Source: CAJQQK01 sp965224225 (GTDB lineage: Bacteria > Pseudomonadota > Alphaproteobacteria > Rhizobiales > Hyphomicrobiaceae). Taken from it: 64,000 nucleotides of DNA. Under the pieces are notes generated by a model. That model was not told where the DNA came from. It ran no database searches and saw only the letters and a list, made by a program, of their open reading frames with translations. The stretch covers positions 124,001 through 188,000 of the forward strand of contig CBDCZF010000012.1 in assembly GCA_965224225.1 (NCBI GenBank), written 5' to 3'. Of the stretch, positions 1 to 9,328 are shown in pieces. A program made the position numbers and the translations under genes. Position 1 is the first letter of the stretch; each line of letters opens with the position of its first letter.

Positions 1-2
1 AT

Positions 3-1862
3 CTGCAGGCGCTGATCGAAGGCTTCGATCCCGATCATACGGGTTACGTGTCTGGTCTCAATCCGGTCTCGACAGTCTACGGCGGACCGATGGTCGATCC
101 GGCCCGGATCCACGTCTATGCCTGGGATGCCAGAGGCTATCCGGCGTTTCCGGGTGACGCAGAAACCTGGGGCGATGCGCCCAACTGGAGCTATGGCCAT
201 TGGATCAACGGGCGCATCGCGAGTATGCCGCTCGGCGAAGCACTTGGGCAGTTGTTTGCAGACTTCGGCTTTGGTGATGTCGATCTCGATGCTGTCGAAG
301 GCATTTTGCCGGGCTACATCGTCGACCGCGTGATGTCCCTCAGAGAGGCGCTTCAGCCGATCGAAATGGCGTTCTTTATTGACAGTATCGAAAGCGGCGA
401 TCAGGTCGTTCTGCGCCATCGTGGTCGCAGTGACGTGGTTGGCACGTTCGATCTCGATGCGTTGGTCGCCGAACGGCCGGAGGCGGCACTGCTGACCGTC
501 ACGCGCGGGCAGGAGACGGAACTGCCGGCGGCTGCCAAGATCACGCACATGAATGCCAGCGGTGATTATCGGGCAAACGTCGCTGAATCGCGGCGGCTGG
601 CAGGATACAGCGAGCGGGTCGCGTCGGCGAGCCTGGCGATGATGCTGGAGCCTGATCAGGCGCATGCCATCGCGGAGACATGGCTGCATGAGGCCTGGGC
701 ATCGCGGCGCCGTGCGACGTTTGGATTGCCGCCGAGTGCGTTGGCGATCGAGCCCGGTGATCTTGTCGAGACGATCGAGGAGGGGCGCCGGCTGCTGCAT
801 CGCGTCGTCGAAATATCCGATCACGGTGCCCGGTCGATCGAGGCGCTGAGCGTTGCGCCGTCGATCTATGAGCAGCACGCAGCGCCGCAGCGCTCGATCA
901 ATCTGCCAGCGCAGCCGGTCATAGGTACGGCAGATGCGATGTTTCTCGATCTGCCGCTGCTGCTCGAAGAGGGCGCGGAAACCGATGGCTTCGTGGCGCT
1001 GCATCAGGCGCCGTGGCCGGGGCCGCTGGCGCTCTACCGTTCGCCCGGCGATGACGGCTACACGTACGTCTCGGGTGCCGAGGCCTCGGCGACGATTGGC
1101 CGATTGCTCGATCCGCTGCCCGCTGGCGCCGTTGGACGCCTGGACTATGCGAGCCGCGTGCGGGTCGAATTGGCGAGCGGCATGCTGACATCGATCAGCC
1201 GGCTGGCGCTGCTCGAAGGCGGTAATGCAATGGCGGTATTACGCGACGATGGCAGCTGGGAGGTTCTGCAGTTCGAGACGGCCAATCTGATCGGGGTCGG
1301 CACATACGAACTTTCGGGCCTGCTGCGCGGCCAGCTTGGCACCGACATTTGGCATGCGATTGGCGATCAGCTGGCTGCGCCAAATGGCACGGTGGTACTC
1401 ATCGATCGCAGCCTGGTCCGGGTGCCCCTTGATTCCGGTGATACCGAACGGCCGTTCAACTGGCGTTACGGTCCGGCAGCGCGCGACATCGGACATGGCT
1501 CGTACGCGCAGGCGACCCACTCGTTCGCCGGCATTGGGCGGCGGCCCTTTGCGCCGGTTCACGTCAAGGGACGACGGTTGGGAGACGATCTTGAGATTTC
1601 CTGGGTCCGTCGGACGCGCACGGGCGGAGACAACTGGGACCAGGCCGAGGTCGCACTCGGCGAAGAGGGCGAGGCCTACGAGGTCGACATCCTGGATGGC
1701 GCATCGGTGGTGCGCATCTTGAGCACGAGCCAGCCTGCCGCCAGCTATATGGCGGTCGAGCAAACGGCAGATTTCGGCAGCCCTCAACCTACCGTCTCGT
1801 GCCGGGTCTACCAACTCAGTGCGTCCTGGGGACGAGGTGCGGCGCGCGTCGCCGTCGTTTGA
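3..1862 (+). CDS. GTA/phage baseplate-host specificity protein (orfg15-like), C-terminal part
   Basis: The frame is open to the left edge (codons from position 3), so this is the C-terminal part of a larger gene; the GTG at 48 is internal. The stretch NPVSTVYGGPMVDP followed by YAWDARGYPAFP is characteristic of the large GTA tail/baseplate 'TIM-barrel-like' protein (ORFg15 of the Rhodobacter gene transfer agent, usually over 1200 residues). The rest fits the phage tail-tip/receptor-contact half of that protein. The family forms the distal tail hub of GTA particles. A holin-like gene follows on the same strand, as expected at the 3' end of a GTA cluster. Whether the upstream cluster is complete cannot be seen here. 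Family assignment is by motif memory. Confidence 0.82.
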   Translation: MQALIEGFDPDHTGYVSGLNPVSTVYGGPMVDPARIHVYAWDARGYPAFPGDAETWGDAPNWSYGHWINGRIASMPLGEALGQLFADFGFGDVDLDAVEGILPGYIVDRVMSLREALQPIEMAFFIDSIESGDQVVLRHRGRSDVVGTFDLDALVAERPEAALLTVTRGQETELPAAAKITHMNASGDYRANVAESRRLAGYSERVASASLAMMLEPDQAHAIAETWLHEAWASRRRATFGLPPSALAIEPGDLVETIEEGRRLLHRVVEISDHGARSIEALSVAPSIYEQHAAPQRSINLPAQPVIGTADAMFLDLPLLLEEGAETDGFVALHQAPWPGPLALYRSPGDDGYTYVSGAEASATIGRLLDPLPAGAVGRLDYASRVRVELASGMLTSISRLALLEGGNAMAVLRDDGSWEVLQFETANLIGVGTYELSGLLRGQLGTDIWHAIGDQLAAPNGTVVLIDRSLVRVPLDSGDTERPFNWRYGPAARDIGHGSYAQATHSFAGIGRRPFAPVHVKGRRLGDDLEISWVRRTRTGGDNWDQAEVALGEEGEAYEVDILDGASVVRILSTSQPAASYMAVEQTADFGSPQPTVSCRVYQLSASWGRGAARVAVV

Positions 1863-1944
1863 TCCAACCCGAAAGCCCTTCAACTGAAGCGTGTGGCGAT
1901 GCCAGGCCGGCAACGCTGCCATTCAACATGCAAAGGAGCAAGCA

Positions 1945-2220
1945 ATGACTGTCGAGGTGCCACGTGAGCCCCAATCGAAGTGGTGGGGGCATTCGATGAC
2001 CATCTGGGGCGCTATGATCACCGCCCTGTCGACGGTCCTGCCGGTGATCGGGCCGATTGTCGGGATTGATCTATCGCCGGAGGTCATTCGGCTGATTGGC
2101 GAACAGGCGATCGCAGTCATTCAGGCGATTGGTGGCCTGGTTGGCACGTTGCTGACGATCTACGGGCGCACGCGCGCTTCGCAATCGATCGGGCGGCGCC
2201 AAATTCGTGTCGCAATCTGA
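1945..2220 (+). CDS. Small holin-like membrane protein at the end of the GTA cluster
   Basis: A 91-residue protein whose ATG lies behind a good ribosome-binding site (AAAGGAG, 1932-1938). An upstream in-frame start at 1891 lacks such a site and adds residues that do not look conserved. The N-terminus SKWWGHSMTIWGAMITALST leads into a hydrophobic segment, then an acidic/amphipathic stretch and a second hydrophobic helix ending in YGRTRASQSIGRR. This two-helix layout, with WW and TIWG near the N-terminus, is common in small holin-like proteins of alphaproteobacterial phages and GTAs. It would sit in the inner membrane and might help particle release; that role is inferred from context. It lies 82 nt after the tail gene. 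Confidence 0.6.
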   Translation: MTVEVPREPQSKWWGHSMTIWGAMITALSTVLPVIGPIVGIDLSPEVIRLIGEQAIAVIQAIGGLVGTLLTIYGRTRASQSIGRRQIRVAI

Positions 2221-2405
2221 AGAAATCGTTCCACGATATTCACAGGCAGGTCGCAGGCCCGGCAAACGTGGTTGACCATGCTGGGTCATTCGTTTGATTT
2301 TCGGGGCGAGTTGGCCGATCCTGTGTGCAGGTAAGCAAGGTTGTGAGTACGCCGCATAGCCTGCCCGGGACTTCGTGAATGTCCCAGCATGAATGGAGCG
2401 AGTAA

Positions 2406-3074
2406 GTGCGCGCCCTGGTCGTAGAGGATGATCCGGACCTCAATCGTCAGCTTGTGACGGCGCTCGCCGATGCGGGTTTCGCTGTCGATCAGGCAAGCGA
2501 TGGCGAGGAAGGCCATTTCCTGGGCGATACTGAACCTTACGACATCGTCGTGCTCGATATCGGATTGCCGCAGATGGACGGCATTTCCGTGCTCGAGCAG
2601 TGGCGACGCGCTGACCGCAACATGCCGGTCATCATCCTGACCGCCCGCGATCGCTGGAGCGACAAGGTCGCCGGTATGGATGCCGGCGCTGATGATTATC
2701 TCGCCAAGCCATTTCACATGGAGGAATTGCTCGCCCGGATCAGGGCGCAGGTGCGGCGCGCTGCGGGTCACGCGAAAAGCGAAATCGAATGCGGACCGGT
2801 GAGACTCGACACCAAGTCGGGCCGGGTGACGAATGATGGTCAGGTCGTCAAGCTCACCTCCCACGAATACCGTCTGCTTGCCTATTTGATGCACCACACA
2901 GGCCGCGTCGTATCGCGCACCGAATTGGTCGAGCATCTCTACGATCAGGACTTCGACCGCGACTCGAATACGATCGAGGTGTTCATCGGCCGCCTGCGCA
3001 AGAAGATCCCGGCCCATTTGATCAAGACGGTGCGTGGGCTTGGCTATTCTTTGAGCGACGAGGATGAAGGTTAA
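2406..3074 (+). CDS. OmpR-family response regulator, FeuP/PhoP-like
   Basis: 222 residues, GTG start preceded by GGAGCGAG. Receiver domain at residues 1-115 has the acidic pair D8/D9, phospho-acceptor D51 (VVLDIGLP) and K101 (LAKPF). The C-terminal winged helix (about 125-220) shows LTSHEYRLLAYL and a recognition-helix stretch RDSNTIEVFIGRLRKKI. It is a DNA-binding transcription factor switched by phosphorylation. The next gene is its histidine kinase, overlapping by 11 nt. The sequence resembles FeuP of rhizobia, which in that group affects cyclic glucan export and osmoadaptation; the target here is not shown by the sequence. Confidence 0.9.
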   Translation: MRALVVEDDPDLNRQLVTALADAGFAVDQASDGEEGHFLGDTEPYDIVVLDIGLPQMDGISVLEQWRRADRNMPVIILTARDRWSDKVAGMDAGADDYLAKPFHMEELLARIRAQVRRAAGHAKSEIECGPVRLDTKSGRVTNDGQVVKLTSHEYRLLAYLMHHTGRVVSRTELVEHLYDQDFDRDSNTIEVFIGRLRKKIPAHLIKTVRGLGYSLSDEDEG

Positions 3075-4446
3075 TTCCCTCGCGTTCCGGTTGTTCGCGA
3101 CGGCGGGCGTGTGGACGTTTATCGCCTTGCCGATTGTTGGGGTGGTGATTTACAGCCTGATCGCCGGCCTGATCATGGGCGAGTTCGACCAGCGTCTCAG
3201 ATTGCATGCCTGGGTGATCCAGCAGGAAGCTTTCGGGTCAGGCCGGGAACCCAACCAGCCGCGCGGTGTCGGTGAACCGTTGTTCGGTGTGGAGGATTCC
3301 GGTTGGTATTGGCAGATCAAGCCGGTCGCAGGCCACACCGGCCAAACGCTACTTTCACAATCGCTGGCGAAAAACCGCCTGCCATCATTGCATGATGAGA
3401 AGATCGGTAGCGTGGTGGGTGATGCCCGCTGGCTCGACATTGAGCGTGCTGATGGCCAGTCTCTGCGCGTCGTTGAATTCGTCGGCGCGATCGGAGAGGG
3501 CGCCGACGCGCCGCAATATGCTTTTGCGGTTGCCGGGCCGCTCGACTGGCCGAGATCGACCATCAATGACTTTGCCACCGTTCTGGTGCTGGCCCTGGCG
3601 CTGACCGGTCTGGCGCTGTTGGCCGCCACTTTGCTGCAGGTCAAATACGCACTTCGGCCACTTTCGGTGATCGAAAAGGGCTTGTCGGATATTCGTTCTG
3701 GCGAAGCAGAGCGGCTGGACGGGGAATTTCCAGTCGAGATCGAGCCACTACAGGTCGAGCTCAATGCGCTGATCGATTCCAATCAGGACATCATCGAGCG
3801 TGCCCGCACGCAGGTCGGCAACCTGGCACATGCGCTGAAAACGCCGCTCGCCGTGCTCACCAATGAGGCCGGTACGATCACCTCTCCGCTTGCAACCAAG
3901 GTTGCCGAGCAAACCGCGATCATGCGCGATCAGGTGACGCACTATCTCGACCGGGCCCGGATGGCGGCCCGCGCCAACACGATCGGCCGCATGACGCCGG
4001 TTCGGCCGGTGGCCGACGGCCTCAAGCGGGCACTCGAGCGCATTCACATCGAGAAGAACCTCGCAATCGAGATCGACTGCGACGAGAACCTGCGCTTCCG
4101 TGGCGAGCGCCAGGATCTTGAAGAACTGCTCGGCAATCTGCTTGACAACGCTGCCAAATGGTGTCGCCAGAAAGTTGTGCTTACCGCACGACCGCTTGAG
4201 TTAGAGGGGCGCCAGACCTCGAGTCGGATCGAGCTGACGATCGAGGACGATGGGCCGGGCGTGCCGGGCGAGCAGCGCGCAGAGATGATCAAGCGCGGCC
4301 AGCGCTTGGATGAAACCAAGCCCGGTAGCGGGCTCGGCCTGTCGATCGTCAATGATCTGGTCACCTCATATGGCGGCACCCTGGCGCTGGACCGCTCCGA
4401 ACTAGGTGGCCTTCGCGCCATATTGACCTTGCCAAGTACCGAGTAA
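3064..4446 (+). CDS. Sensor histidine kinase, FeuQ/PhoQ-like
   Basis: 460 residues. A transmembrane helix at about 13-38, a periplasmic sensor region of roughly 130 residues, and a second helix at about 170-192 lead to HAMP-like sequence. The phospho-acceptor histidine is H256 in GNLAHALKTPLAVL. The ATPase domain has the N-box ELLGNLLDNAAKW, G1 box EDDGPGVP and G2 box GSGLGLSIV. It should autophosphorylate and pass phosphate to the regulator encoded just upstream, whose stop codon lies inside this gene's first codons (11-nt overlap, so translation is probably coupled). The signal sensed cannot be deduced. It is the usual partner of FeuP-like regulators in rhizobia. Confidence 0.9.
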   Translation: MKVNSLAFRLFATAGVWTFIALPIVGVVIYSLIAGLIMGEFDQRLRLHAWVIQQEAFGSGREPNQPRGVGEPLFGVEDSGWYWQIKPVAGHTGQTLLSQSLAKNRLPSLHDEKIGSVVGDARWLDIERADGQSLRVVEFVGAIGEGADAPQYAFAVAGPLDWPRSTINDFATVLVLALALTGLALLAATLLQVKYALRPLSVIEKGLSDIRSGEAERLDGEFPVEIEPLQVELNALIDSNQDIIERARTQVGNLAHALKTPLAVLTNEAGTITSPLATKVAEQTAIMRDQVTHYLDRARMAARANTIGRMTPVRPVADGLKRALERIHIEKNLAIEIDCDENLRFRGERQDLEELLGNLLDNAAKWCRQKVVLTARPLELEGRQTSSRIELTIEDDGPGVPGEQRAEMIKRGQRLDETKPGSGLGLSIVNDLVTSYGGTLALDRSELGGLRAILTLPSTE

Positions 4447-4579
4447 CCAAAATGTCTCCCCCTGTGTGTCCAAGTTCCGCCAGAATCGGAGCGTTGGGTC
4501 GGCAACTCATTGAATTTCCGCCGTAGCCGGCATGAAATCGCGTGCTGGCCGGCGTGTAACATACCGCCGGAGTTGATCA

Positions 4580-5050
4580 ATGAACACTGCTCGTTTAGCC
4601 GTCTTCGTGGTTGCCGCCTCTGTTGCCGTCGCCGGGTGCAGCCGCGACGGGCCGACGCGTGCCGATACAGGTCTAGGCATTGGCGCGTTGGCCGGGGGGC
4701 TGTTGGGTAGTACGGTCGGGCGTGGTGGTGGCCGGGTCGCGGCAACCATCGTCGGCGCTGTCATAGGCGGAATTGTCGGCAGCGAGATCGGGCGTGCGCT
4801 CGATGATCACGATCGCCGCCTGGCTCAGCAGGCCGAATACGATGCGCTCGAGCGGGGTGGTTCCGGCCGGGCACGTGTGTGGCGCAGCGAGCGCAGCGGC
4901 CACTATGGCGAAGTCGTACCTTCCAGGCCCTACCGGCGCAGCGGCTATGATTGCCGTGATTACACGCATACGGTCTACATCGGCGGCCGGCCGGAAGTGA
5001 TGCGTGGGACAGCCTGCCGCAATCCGGATGGAACCTGGCGGGCGGCATAA
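4580..5050 (+). CDS. Outer-membrane lipoprotein with glycine-zipper domain (17-kDa antigen type)
   Basis: 156 residues with a lipoprotein signal: hydrophobic N-terminus and lipobox VAGC with C20 as the acylated residue. Residues about 30-75 are a glycine-zipper (repeated GxxxG: GIGALAGGLLGSTVGRGGG, VGAVIGGIVGSEIG), the pattern of Rickettsia 17-kDa surface antigen/RT0821-type lipoproteins. The C-terminal part ends YDCRDYTHTVYIGG and MRGTACRNPDGTWRAA, also typical of this group (conserved Cys pair, terminal W). Probably anchored to the outer membrane, role structural and otherwise unknown. Stands alone between the FeuPQ-like pair and the ccm operon. Confidence 0.78.
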   Translation: MNTARLAVFVVAASVAVAGCSRDGPTRADTGLGIGALAGGLLGSTVGRGGGRVAATIVGAVIGGIVGSEIGRALDDHDRRLAQQAEYDALERGGSGRARVWRSERSGHYGEVVPSRPYRRSGYDCRDYTHTVYIGGRPEVMRGTACRNPDGTWRAA

Positions 5051-5167
5051 TCAATATCGCTGAGGATACTTGCGTCGCGACAACACGGCCTTACATTGTG
5101 GCTGGCGTGTTCGGGCTGTCGCGGCAATGTTGGCGCGCACTGGCAAATCAAGCAAAGTGAACGCCTT

Positions 5168-6319
5168 ATGCTCTTCTGGCTGTTATGCGCGCTGTTGATC
5201 GTCGCTGTCACGGTTGTGGTGCTGCGGCCGCTGCTGTGGGGCGACGGTGCCACCATGGCGACGGACGATCGAGCGGACCTGCAGGTCTACAAGGACCAAC
5301 TTGCCGAAATCGACAACGATGTTGCCCGCGGCCTGATCAGCGAAGACCAGGCAGGCGCTGCGCGTACCGAAGTTTCGCGTCGGATTCTTGCCCTTGATGT
5401 AGCACACCAGACGCAGGAAGCAGCCAACCCTGCCGCCTCGTCGGCGACCCTGACAGCCGGTATTGCCGCCGTGGTCATTGTCGGTGTTTCATTCTCGTTC
5501 TATCTCGCCAAGGGCTCGCCGGTGTTGGAGGGGCGCCCCTATGCCTCGCGCCTGACGGCGACGGCGCATGATGGGCGTATCGATCAGCTGGTCGCCAAGG
5601 TCGAGGCCCGCCTCCGAAAAGAACCGGGCGATGGCAAGGGCTGGGATGTGCTGGCACCCGTTTACCTTAAACAGGAGCGCTTCGCCGATGCCGCCAGCGC
5701 CTACTGGCGCGCGATACAGCTGCTTGGCGACAGCCAGAGACGGCTCGCCGGTTACGCGCGGGCACATCTCGCACTCAGTAATGGTATTGTCGGCGACGAA
5801 GTGCGGCAGGCCTATGCCAAGATGCTGGCGCGCGAGCCGGATCTGGTCGTGCCCCGGTTCTGGCTTGCGGTCGGTCATGAACAGGACGGCAAGCCGGGCG
5901 AAGCGCGTAAGGCATATGAAGAACTCCTGGCGACGGGCAACGCCGATAGCTTTCCGGAAGCATTGCGCAATCTCGTCCGCGAGCGCCTTGCCCGTATAAC
6001 GGGCGACAAGCAGCCGGCCCCTTCCGAAAAAGCTGGACCAAAGGCTCCAACAGCCGCTGCCGACAGCGTCCCCCGCGACCCCAGCGAACGCCAGCATATG
6101 ATCGAGGGCATGGTCGGCCGGCTGGCCGAGCGGCTGGATCAGGACGGTGGCACGCGCGAGGATTGGCAAAAGCTCATTCGGTCTTACGTTGTGCTTGGCC
6201 GCCGTGATAAGGCGGTTGCCGCACTTGCCAAGGCGCGCAGCCAGATCAGTGCTGGTGACGGCGAGCGCGAACTGCTCGACAGCTTCGCGCGCAACCTCGG
6301 TTTGACCCAAGTCAGGTAG
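5168..6319 (+). CDS. ccmI: Cytochrome c maturation protein CcmI (CycH)
   Basis: 383 residues from the ATG at 5168; a frame-compatible start at 5096 would only add residues before the first membrane helix. N-terminal transmembrane helix (FWLLCALLIVAVTVVVLRPL), then a short cytoplasmic loop with coiled-coil character (DLQVYKDQLAEID), a second helix near residues 96-116, and a long periplasmic TPR region (GWDVLAPVYLKQERFADAAS, REDWQKLIRSYVVLGRRDKA). This is the CcmI/CycH arrangement: the protein holds apocytochrome c and presents it to the CcmFH haem lyase. First gene of the ccmI-ccmE-ccmF-ccmH operon; the next start is 12 nt downstream. Confidence 0.93.
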   Translation: MLFWLLCALLIVAVTVVVLRPLLWGDGATMATDDRADLQVYKDQLAEIDNDVARGLISEDQAGAARTEVSRRILALDVAHQTQEAANPAASSATLTAGIAAVVIVGVSFSFYLAKGSPVLEGRPYASRLTATAHDGRIDQLVAKVEARLRKEPGDGKGWDVLAPVYLKQERFADAASAYWRAIQLLGDSQRRLAGYARAHLALSNGIVGDEVRQAYAKMLAREPDLVVPRFWLAVGHEQDGKPGEARKAYEELLATGNADSFPEALRNLVRERLARITGDKQPAPSEKAGPKAPTAAADSVPRDPSERQHMIEGMVGRLAERLDQDGGTREDWQKLIRSYVVLGRRDKAVAALAKARSQISAGDGERELLDSFARNLGLTQVR

Positions 6320-6330
6320 AAGATGCAACG

Positions 6331-6804
6331 ATGACCCGCAAACAGCTTCGTGCAACCTTCATTGGCGGCGGCGTGATCGTTTTGGCGATCGCGGCCGTGC
6401 TCGTCCTTTTTGCAATGCGCAGTTCGATCGTGTTCTTCTACACACCGAGCGACCTCGCCGCTGACAAGGTCGCGGACGGGCAGCGATTCAGGCTCGGTGG
6501 CCTGGTTGCGGAAGGATCGATCGTCCGTGGAGAGGGCACTCAGGTACGCTTCAAGGTGACCGACACGATTAAGGTCGTCCCGGTCGTCTATGATGGCATT
6601 CTGCCGGACCTGTTTCGCGAGGGCCAGGGCGTTGTGACCGAGGGGCGCCTCGACGCGAAGGGCACATTCATGGCCGATAGCGTGCTCGCCAAGCACGATG
6701 AGAATTACATGCCGCCGGAAGTGGCCAAGTCGCTCAAGGAGAAGGGTGTCAAACTCGGCGAGGGCGCAACCCACCCCGGCTCCGGCCAGGGCGCAACCAA
6801 CTGA
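6331..6804 (+). CDS. ccmE: Haem chaperone CcmE (CycJ)
   Basis: 157 residues: one N-terminal membrane anchor (about 9-29) and a periplasmic OB-fold domain. The haem-binding signature is near the C-terminus: H122 (LAKHDENYMP) for the covalent bond, with Y126 as probable axial ligand. FRLGGLVAEGSIVR and VVYDGILPDLFREGQGVV are classic CcmE segments. CcmE receives haem from CcmABCD and hands it to CcmF. Tight spacing to ccmI and ccmF (12 and 18 nt) shows cotranscription. Confidence 0.95.
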   Translation: MTRKQLRATFIGGGVIVLAIAAVLVLFAMRSSIVFFYTPSDLAADKVADGQRFRLGGLVAEGSIVRGEGTQVRFKVTDTIKVVPVVYDGILPDLFREGQGVVTEGRLDAKGTFMADSVLAKHDENYMPPEVAKSLKEKGVKLGEGATHPGSGQGATN

Positions 6805-6822
6805 CAATAGAGCAGGGTCCGC

Positions 6823-8811
6823 ATGATCACAGAGCTTGGCCATTTCGCCCTGATCCTGACGCTGGCGCTGGCGCTGGTGCAGATGGTTGTGCCGCTCCTT
6901 GGTGCCCGGCGCGGTGATGCTGCCATGATGCGGGTTGCGATGCCGACGGCAATCGTCGGGTTCGCGCTGACCTCGCTGGCCTTTGCTGCCCTGACGCATG
7001 CCTATGTCGTTTCCGATTTCTCGGTCGCCAACGTCTATCAGAATTCGCATTCGGCCAAGCCGATGATCTACAAGGTCTCGGGCGTTTGGGGTAATCACGA
7101 AGGCTCGATGCTGCTCTGGCTGTTGATGCTGACGGGCTTCGGTGCGGCCGTTGCCGTATTCGGCAACTCCCTGCCACTCAGTTTCCGCGCCAATGTGCTT
7201 GCGGTGCAGGCGTCGATCGCCGTGGCGTTCGCGCTGTTCATGCTGCTCACCTCGAATCCATTCGAGCGGCTCGACCCAGCACCGTTTGATGGCCGTGGCC
7301 TCAATCCGATCCTGCAGGACCCGGCGCTCGCGTTTCATCCACCGTTTCTTTATGCCGGCTATGTCGGCTTCTCGATTGCCTTTTCGTTCGCGGTTGCAGC
7401 CCTGATGGAGGGCCGCACGACGGCGGCCTGGGCGCGTTGGGTCAGGCCCTGGACGCTGGCTGCCTGGATGTCGCTGACGCTTGGCATCGCCATGGGCTCG
7501 TGGTGGGCCTACTACGAGCTTGGCTGGGGTGGATGGTGGTTCTGGGACCCGGTCGAGAACGCCTCGTTCATGCCGTGGCTGGCCGGCACCGCACTGCTCC
7601 ATTCCTCGATCGTCATGGAAAAGCGCGAGGCGCTAAAGGTCTGGACCATCCTGCTCGCCATTTTGACGTTTTCACTGAGCCTACTCGGCACGTTCCTGGT
7701 GCGCTCGGGCGTGCTTTCTTCCGTGCACGCGTTTGCCGTCGATCCCGAGCGCGGCGTCTTCATCCTGGCGATCATGACGTTTTTTGTCGGCGGCTCCCTG
7801 GCGCTGTTTGCAGTGCGCATGCGCGAGTTGAGAGAAGGCGGCCTGTTCGCGCCACTCAGCCGCGAAGGCAGCCTCGTGTTCAACAATCTTGTGCTGACCA
7901 GCGGCTGTGCGACGGTGCTGATCGGCACGCTCTATCCGCTGTTTCTCGAGTCTGTCACGGGCCAGAAGATTTCGGTTGGACCGCCGTTCTTCAACGCGAC
8001 GTTCGTGCCGTTGATGGTGCCGCTGCTGATCGCAGTGCCGTTCGGCCCGGCGCTCGCCTGGAAGCGCGGTGATTTGGCAGCCGCCACAGGGCGACTGCTG
8101 GCTTCTCTGATAATAGCCGTGGTCGCTGTCATTGCCGTGTTTGCCGTTGCCTATCGGGGACCGTGGCTGGCACCGTTTGCCATTGGTCTCGGCGTCTGGG
8201 TGATGGCGGGCGCCGTGCATGATCTCGTCGCGCGCAGCCGGCTGTTCGAACTGGGGCCGAGAGTCGGGCTCAGTCGTCTGCTTGGTCTGCCGCGTAGTGC
8301 CTTTGCAACGGCATGCGCGCACTTTGGTCTCGGGCTGATGGTGGTCGGCATTGCGGCGACGAGCGCCTACCGTCTCGAGCACAACCTCGTCATGAAGCCG
8401 GAAGACAAAGTCGCTTTCGCCGGCTTCGAGCTGACGTTCAAGGGCGTGGCACCCTTGCGCGGGCCCAACTACGATGAAAGTCAGGGTGTGTTCCAGGTGA
8501 CGCTGGCGGGCAGCGACGTTGCGACATTGCGCCCAGCCAAGCGGCTCTATCGCGCGCCGAGCCAGCAAACGACCGAGGCCGGCATTCTTGTGCGCGCGGC
8601 CGGCGACCTCTATGTCGTCCTCGGCGATGCCCAGCAGCGCCAGGGCGCCTTTGCGGTCAAGCTCTATTTCAACCCGCTGGTGCGTTTCATCTGGATCGGC
8701 GCCGTCATCATGTTCCTCGCCGGGTTTGTGTCGCTGACCGACCGGCGTCTCCGGATCGGTGCACCGCGGCGGGCGCGGCAGCAGGGAGCGAAGGATGCTC
8801 AGGCGGCTTGA
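6823..8811 (+). CDS. ccmF: Cytochrome c haem lyase subunit CcmF (CycK)
   Basis: 662 residues, multi-pass integral membrane protein with about 14-15 hydrophobic segments. The tryptophan-rich haem-handling WWD signature WGGWWFWDPVENASF lies at residues 235-249. Other conserved blocks include KVSGVWGNHEGSMLLW, NPILQDPALAFHPP and SLLGTFLVRSGVLSSVHAFA. It transfers haem from CcmE to the CXXCH motif of apocytochromes, together with CcmH/CcmI. Its 3' end overlaps ccmH by 17 nt, which suggests translational coupling. Confidence 0.96.
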   Translation: MITELGHFALILTLALALVQMVVPLLGARRGDAAMMRVAMPTAIVGFALTSLAFAALTHAYVVSDFSVANVYQNSHSAKPMIYKVSGVWGNHEGSMLLWLLMLTGFGAAVAVFGNSLPLSFRANVLAVQASIAVAFALFMLLTSNPFERLDPAPFDGRGLNPILQDPALAFHPPFLYAGYVGFSIAFSFAVAALMEGRTTAAWARWVRPWTLAAWMSLTLGIAMGSWWAYYELGWGGWWFWDPVENASFMPWLAGTALLHSSIVMEKREALKVWTILLAILTFSLSLLGTFLVRSGVLSSVHAFAVDPERGVFILAIMTFFVGGSLALFAVRMRELREGGLFAPLSREGSLVFNNLVLTSGCATVLIGTLYPLFLESVTGQKISVGPPFFNATFVPLMVPLLIAVPFGPALAWKRGDLAAATGRLLASLIIAVVAVIAVFAVAYRGPWLAPFAIGLGVWVMAGAVHDLVARSRLFELGPRVGLSRLLGLPRSAFATACAHFGLGLMVVGIAATSAYRLEHNLVMKPEDKVAFAGFELTFKGVAPLRGPNYDESQGVFQVTLAGSDVATLRPAKRLYRAPSQQTTEAGILVRAAGDLYVVLGDAQQRQGAFAVKLYFNPLVRFIWIGAVIMFLAGFVSLTDRRLRIGAPRRARQQGAKDAQAA

Positions 8812-9328
8812 TCGGCAAAACTCAGCTGTTCTGGCGGGGTTCCAACTCGGTCGACTGTTGTTGGCGCTACTTGTGGCCCTGACCGTTGCAAACGGCAGCG
8901 CCGGCGCTGTCGAGCCGGATGAAATGCTCAAAGATCCGGCCCTTGAAGCGCGCGCGCGTAAAATCTCGGCGGAACTCAGATGTCTGGTCTGCCAGAACCA
9001 GTCGATCGATGACTCCAATGCCGGTCTGGCGCGCGACCTGCGCGTGCTCGTGCGTGAGCGGCTCAAAGCCGGCGAAAGCGATGAGGCGATCCTCGACTTC
9101 GCTGTCGCGCGCTATGGTGAGTTCGTTTTGCTGCGGCCGCGATTCGGTTGGCACACGCTGGTGCTCTGGCTCGCACCGCTGATGGTTTTGCTCGCAGGGA
9201 TTTGGCTGGCAAGGCGCGCGATGGCCGGCAGGGCGGCGGTGGCTCCGACGGGAGCCGATGCGCTCAGCCCCGATGAGGCAGCGCGTCTCAAGGCAGTACT
9301 CGAGCGCGAGAACAATCGGGCTTCTTAA
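8795..9328 (+). CDS. ccmH: Cytochrome c maturation thiol protein CcmH (CycL)
   Basis: 177 residues from the ATG at 8795, which has a GGGAG ribosome-binding site about 6 nt upstream; this start overlaps the end of ccmF. Signal/anchor helix at about 20-38, then the redox motif C63-x-x-C66 in ELRCLVCQNQSI, the hallmark of CcmH/CycL, the DSNAGLARDLR helix, and a C-terminal membrane helix (LVLWLAPLMVLLAGIWLARR). It keeps the apocytochrome haem-binding cysteines reduced and works with CcmF. ccmG (a DsbE thioredoxin) is not next to it and must lie elsewhere. The last codons overlap the convergent protease gene by 4 nt. Confidence 0.95.
   Translation: MLRRLDRQNSAVLAGFQLGRLLLALLVALTVANGSAGAVEPDEMLKDPALEARARKISAELRCLVCQNQSIDDSNAGLARDLRVLVRERLKAGESDEAILDFAVARYGEFVLLRPRFGWHTLVLWLAPLMVLLAGIWLARRAMAGRAAVAPTGADALSPDEAARLKAVLERENNRAS

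Noticed and set aside
3..2220. Active prophage or complete GTA cluster
   Set aside because: Only the last tail gene and a holin-like gene are in the window; no terminase, capsid or integrase can be seen.
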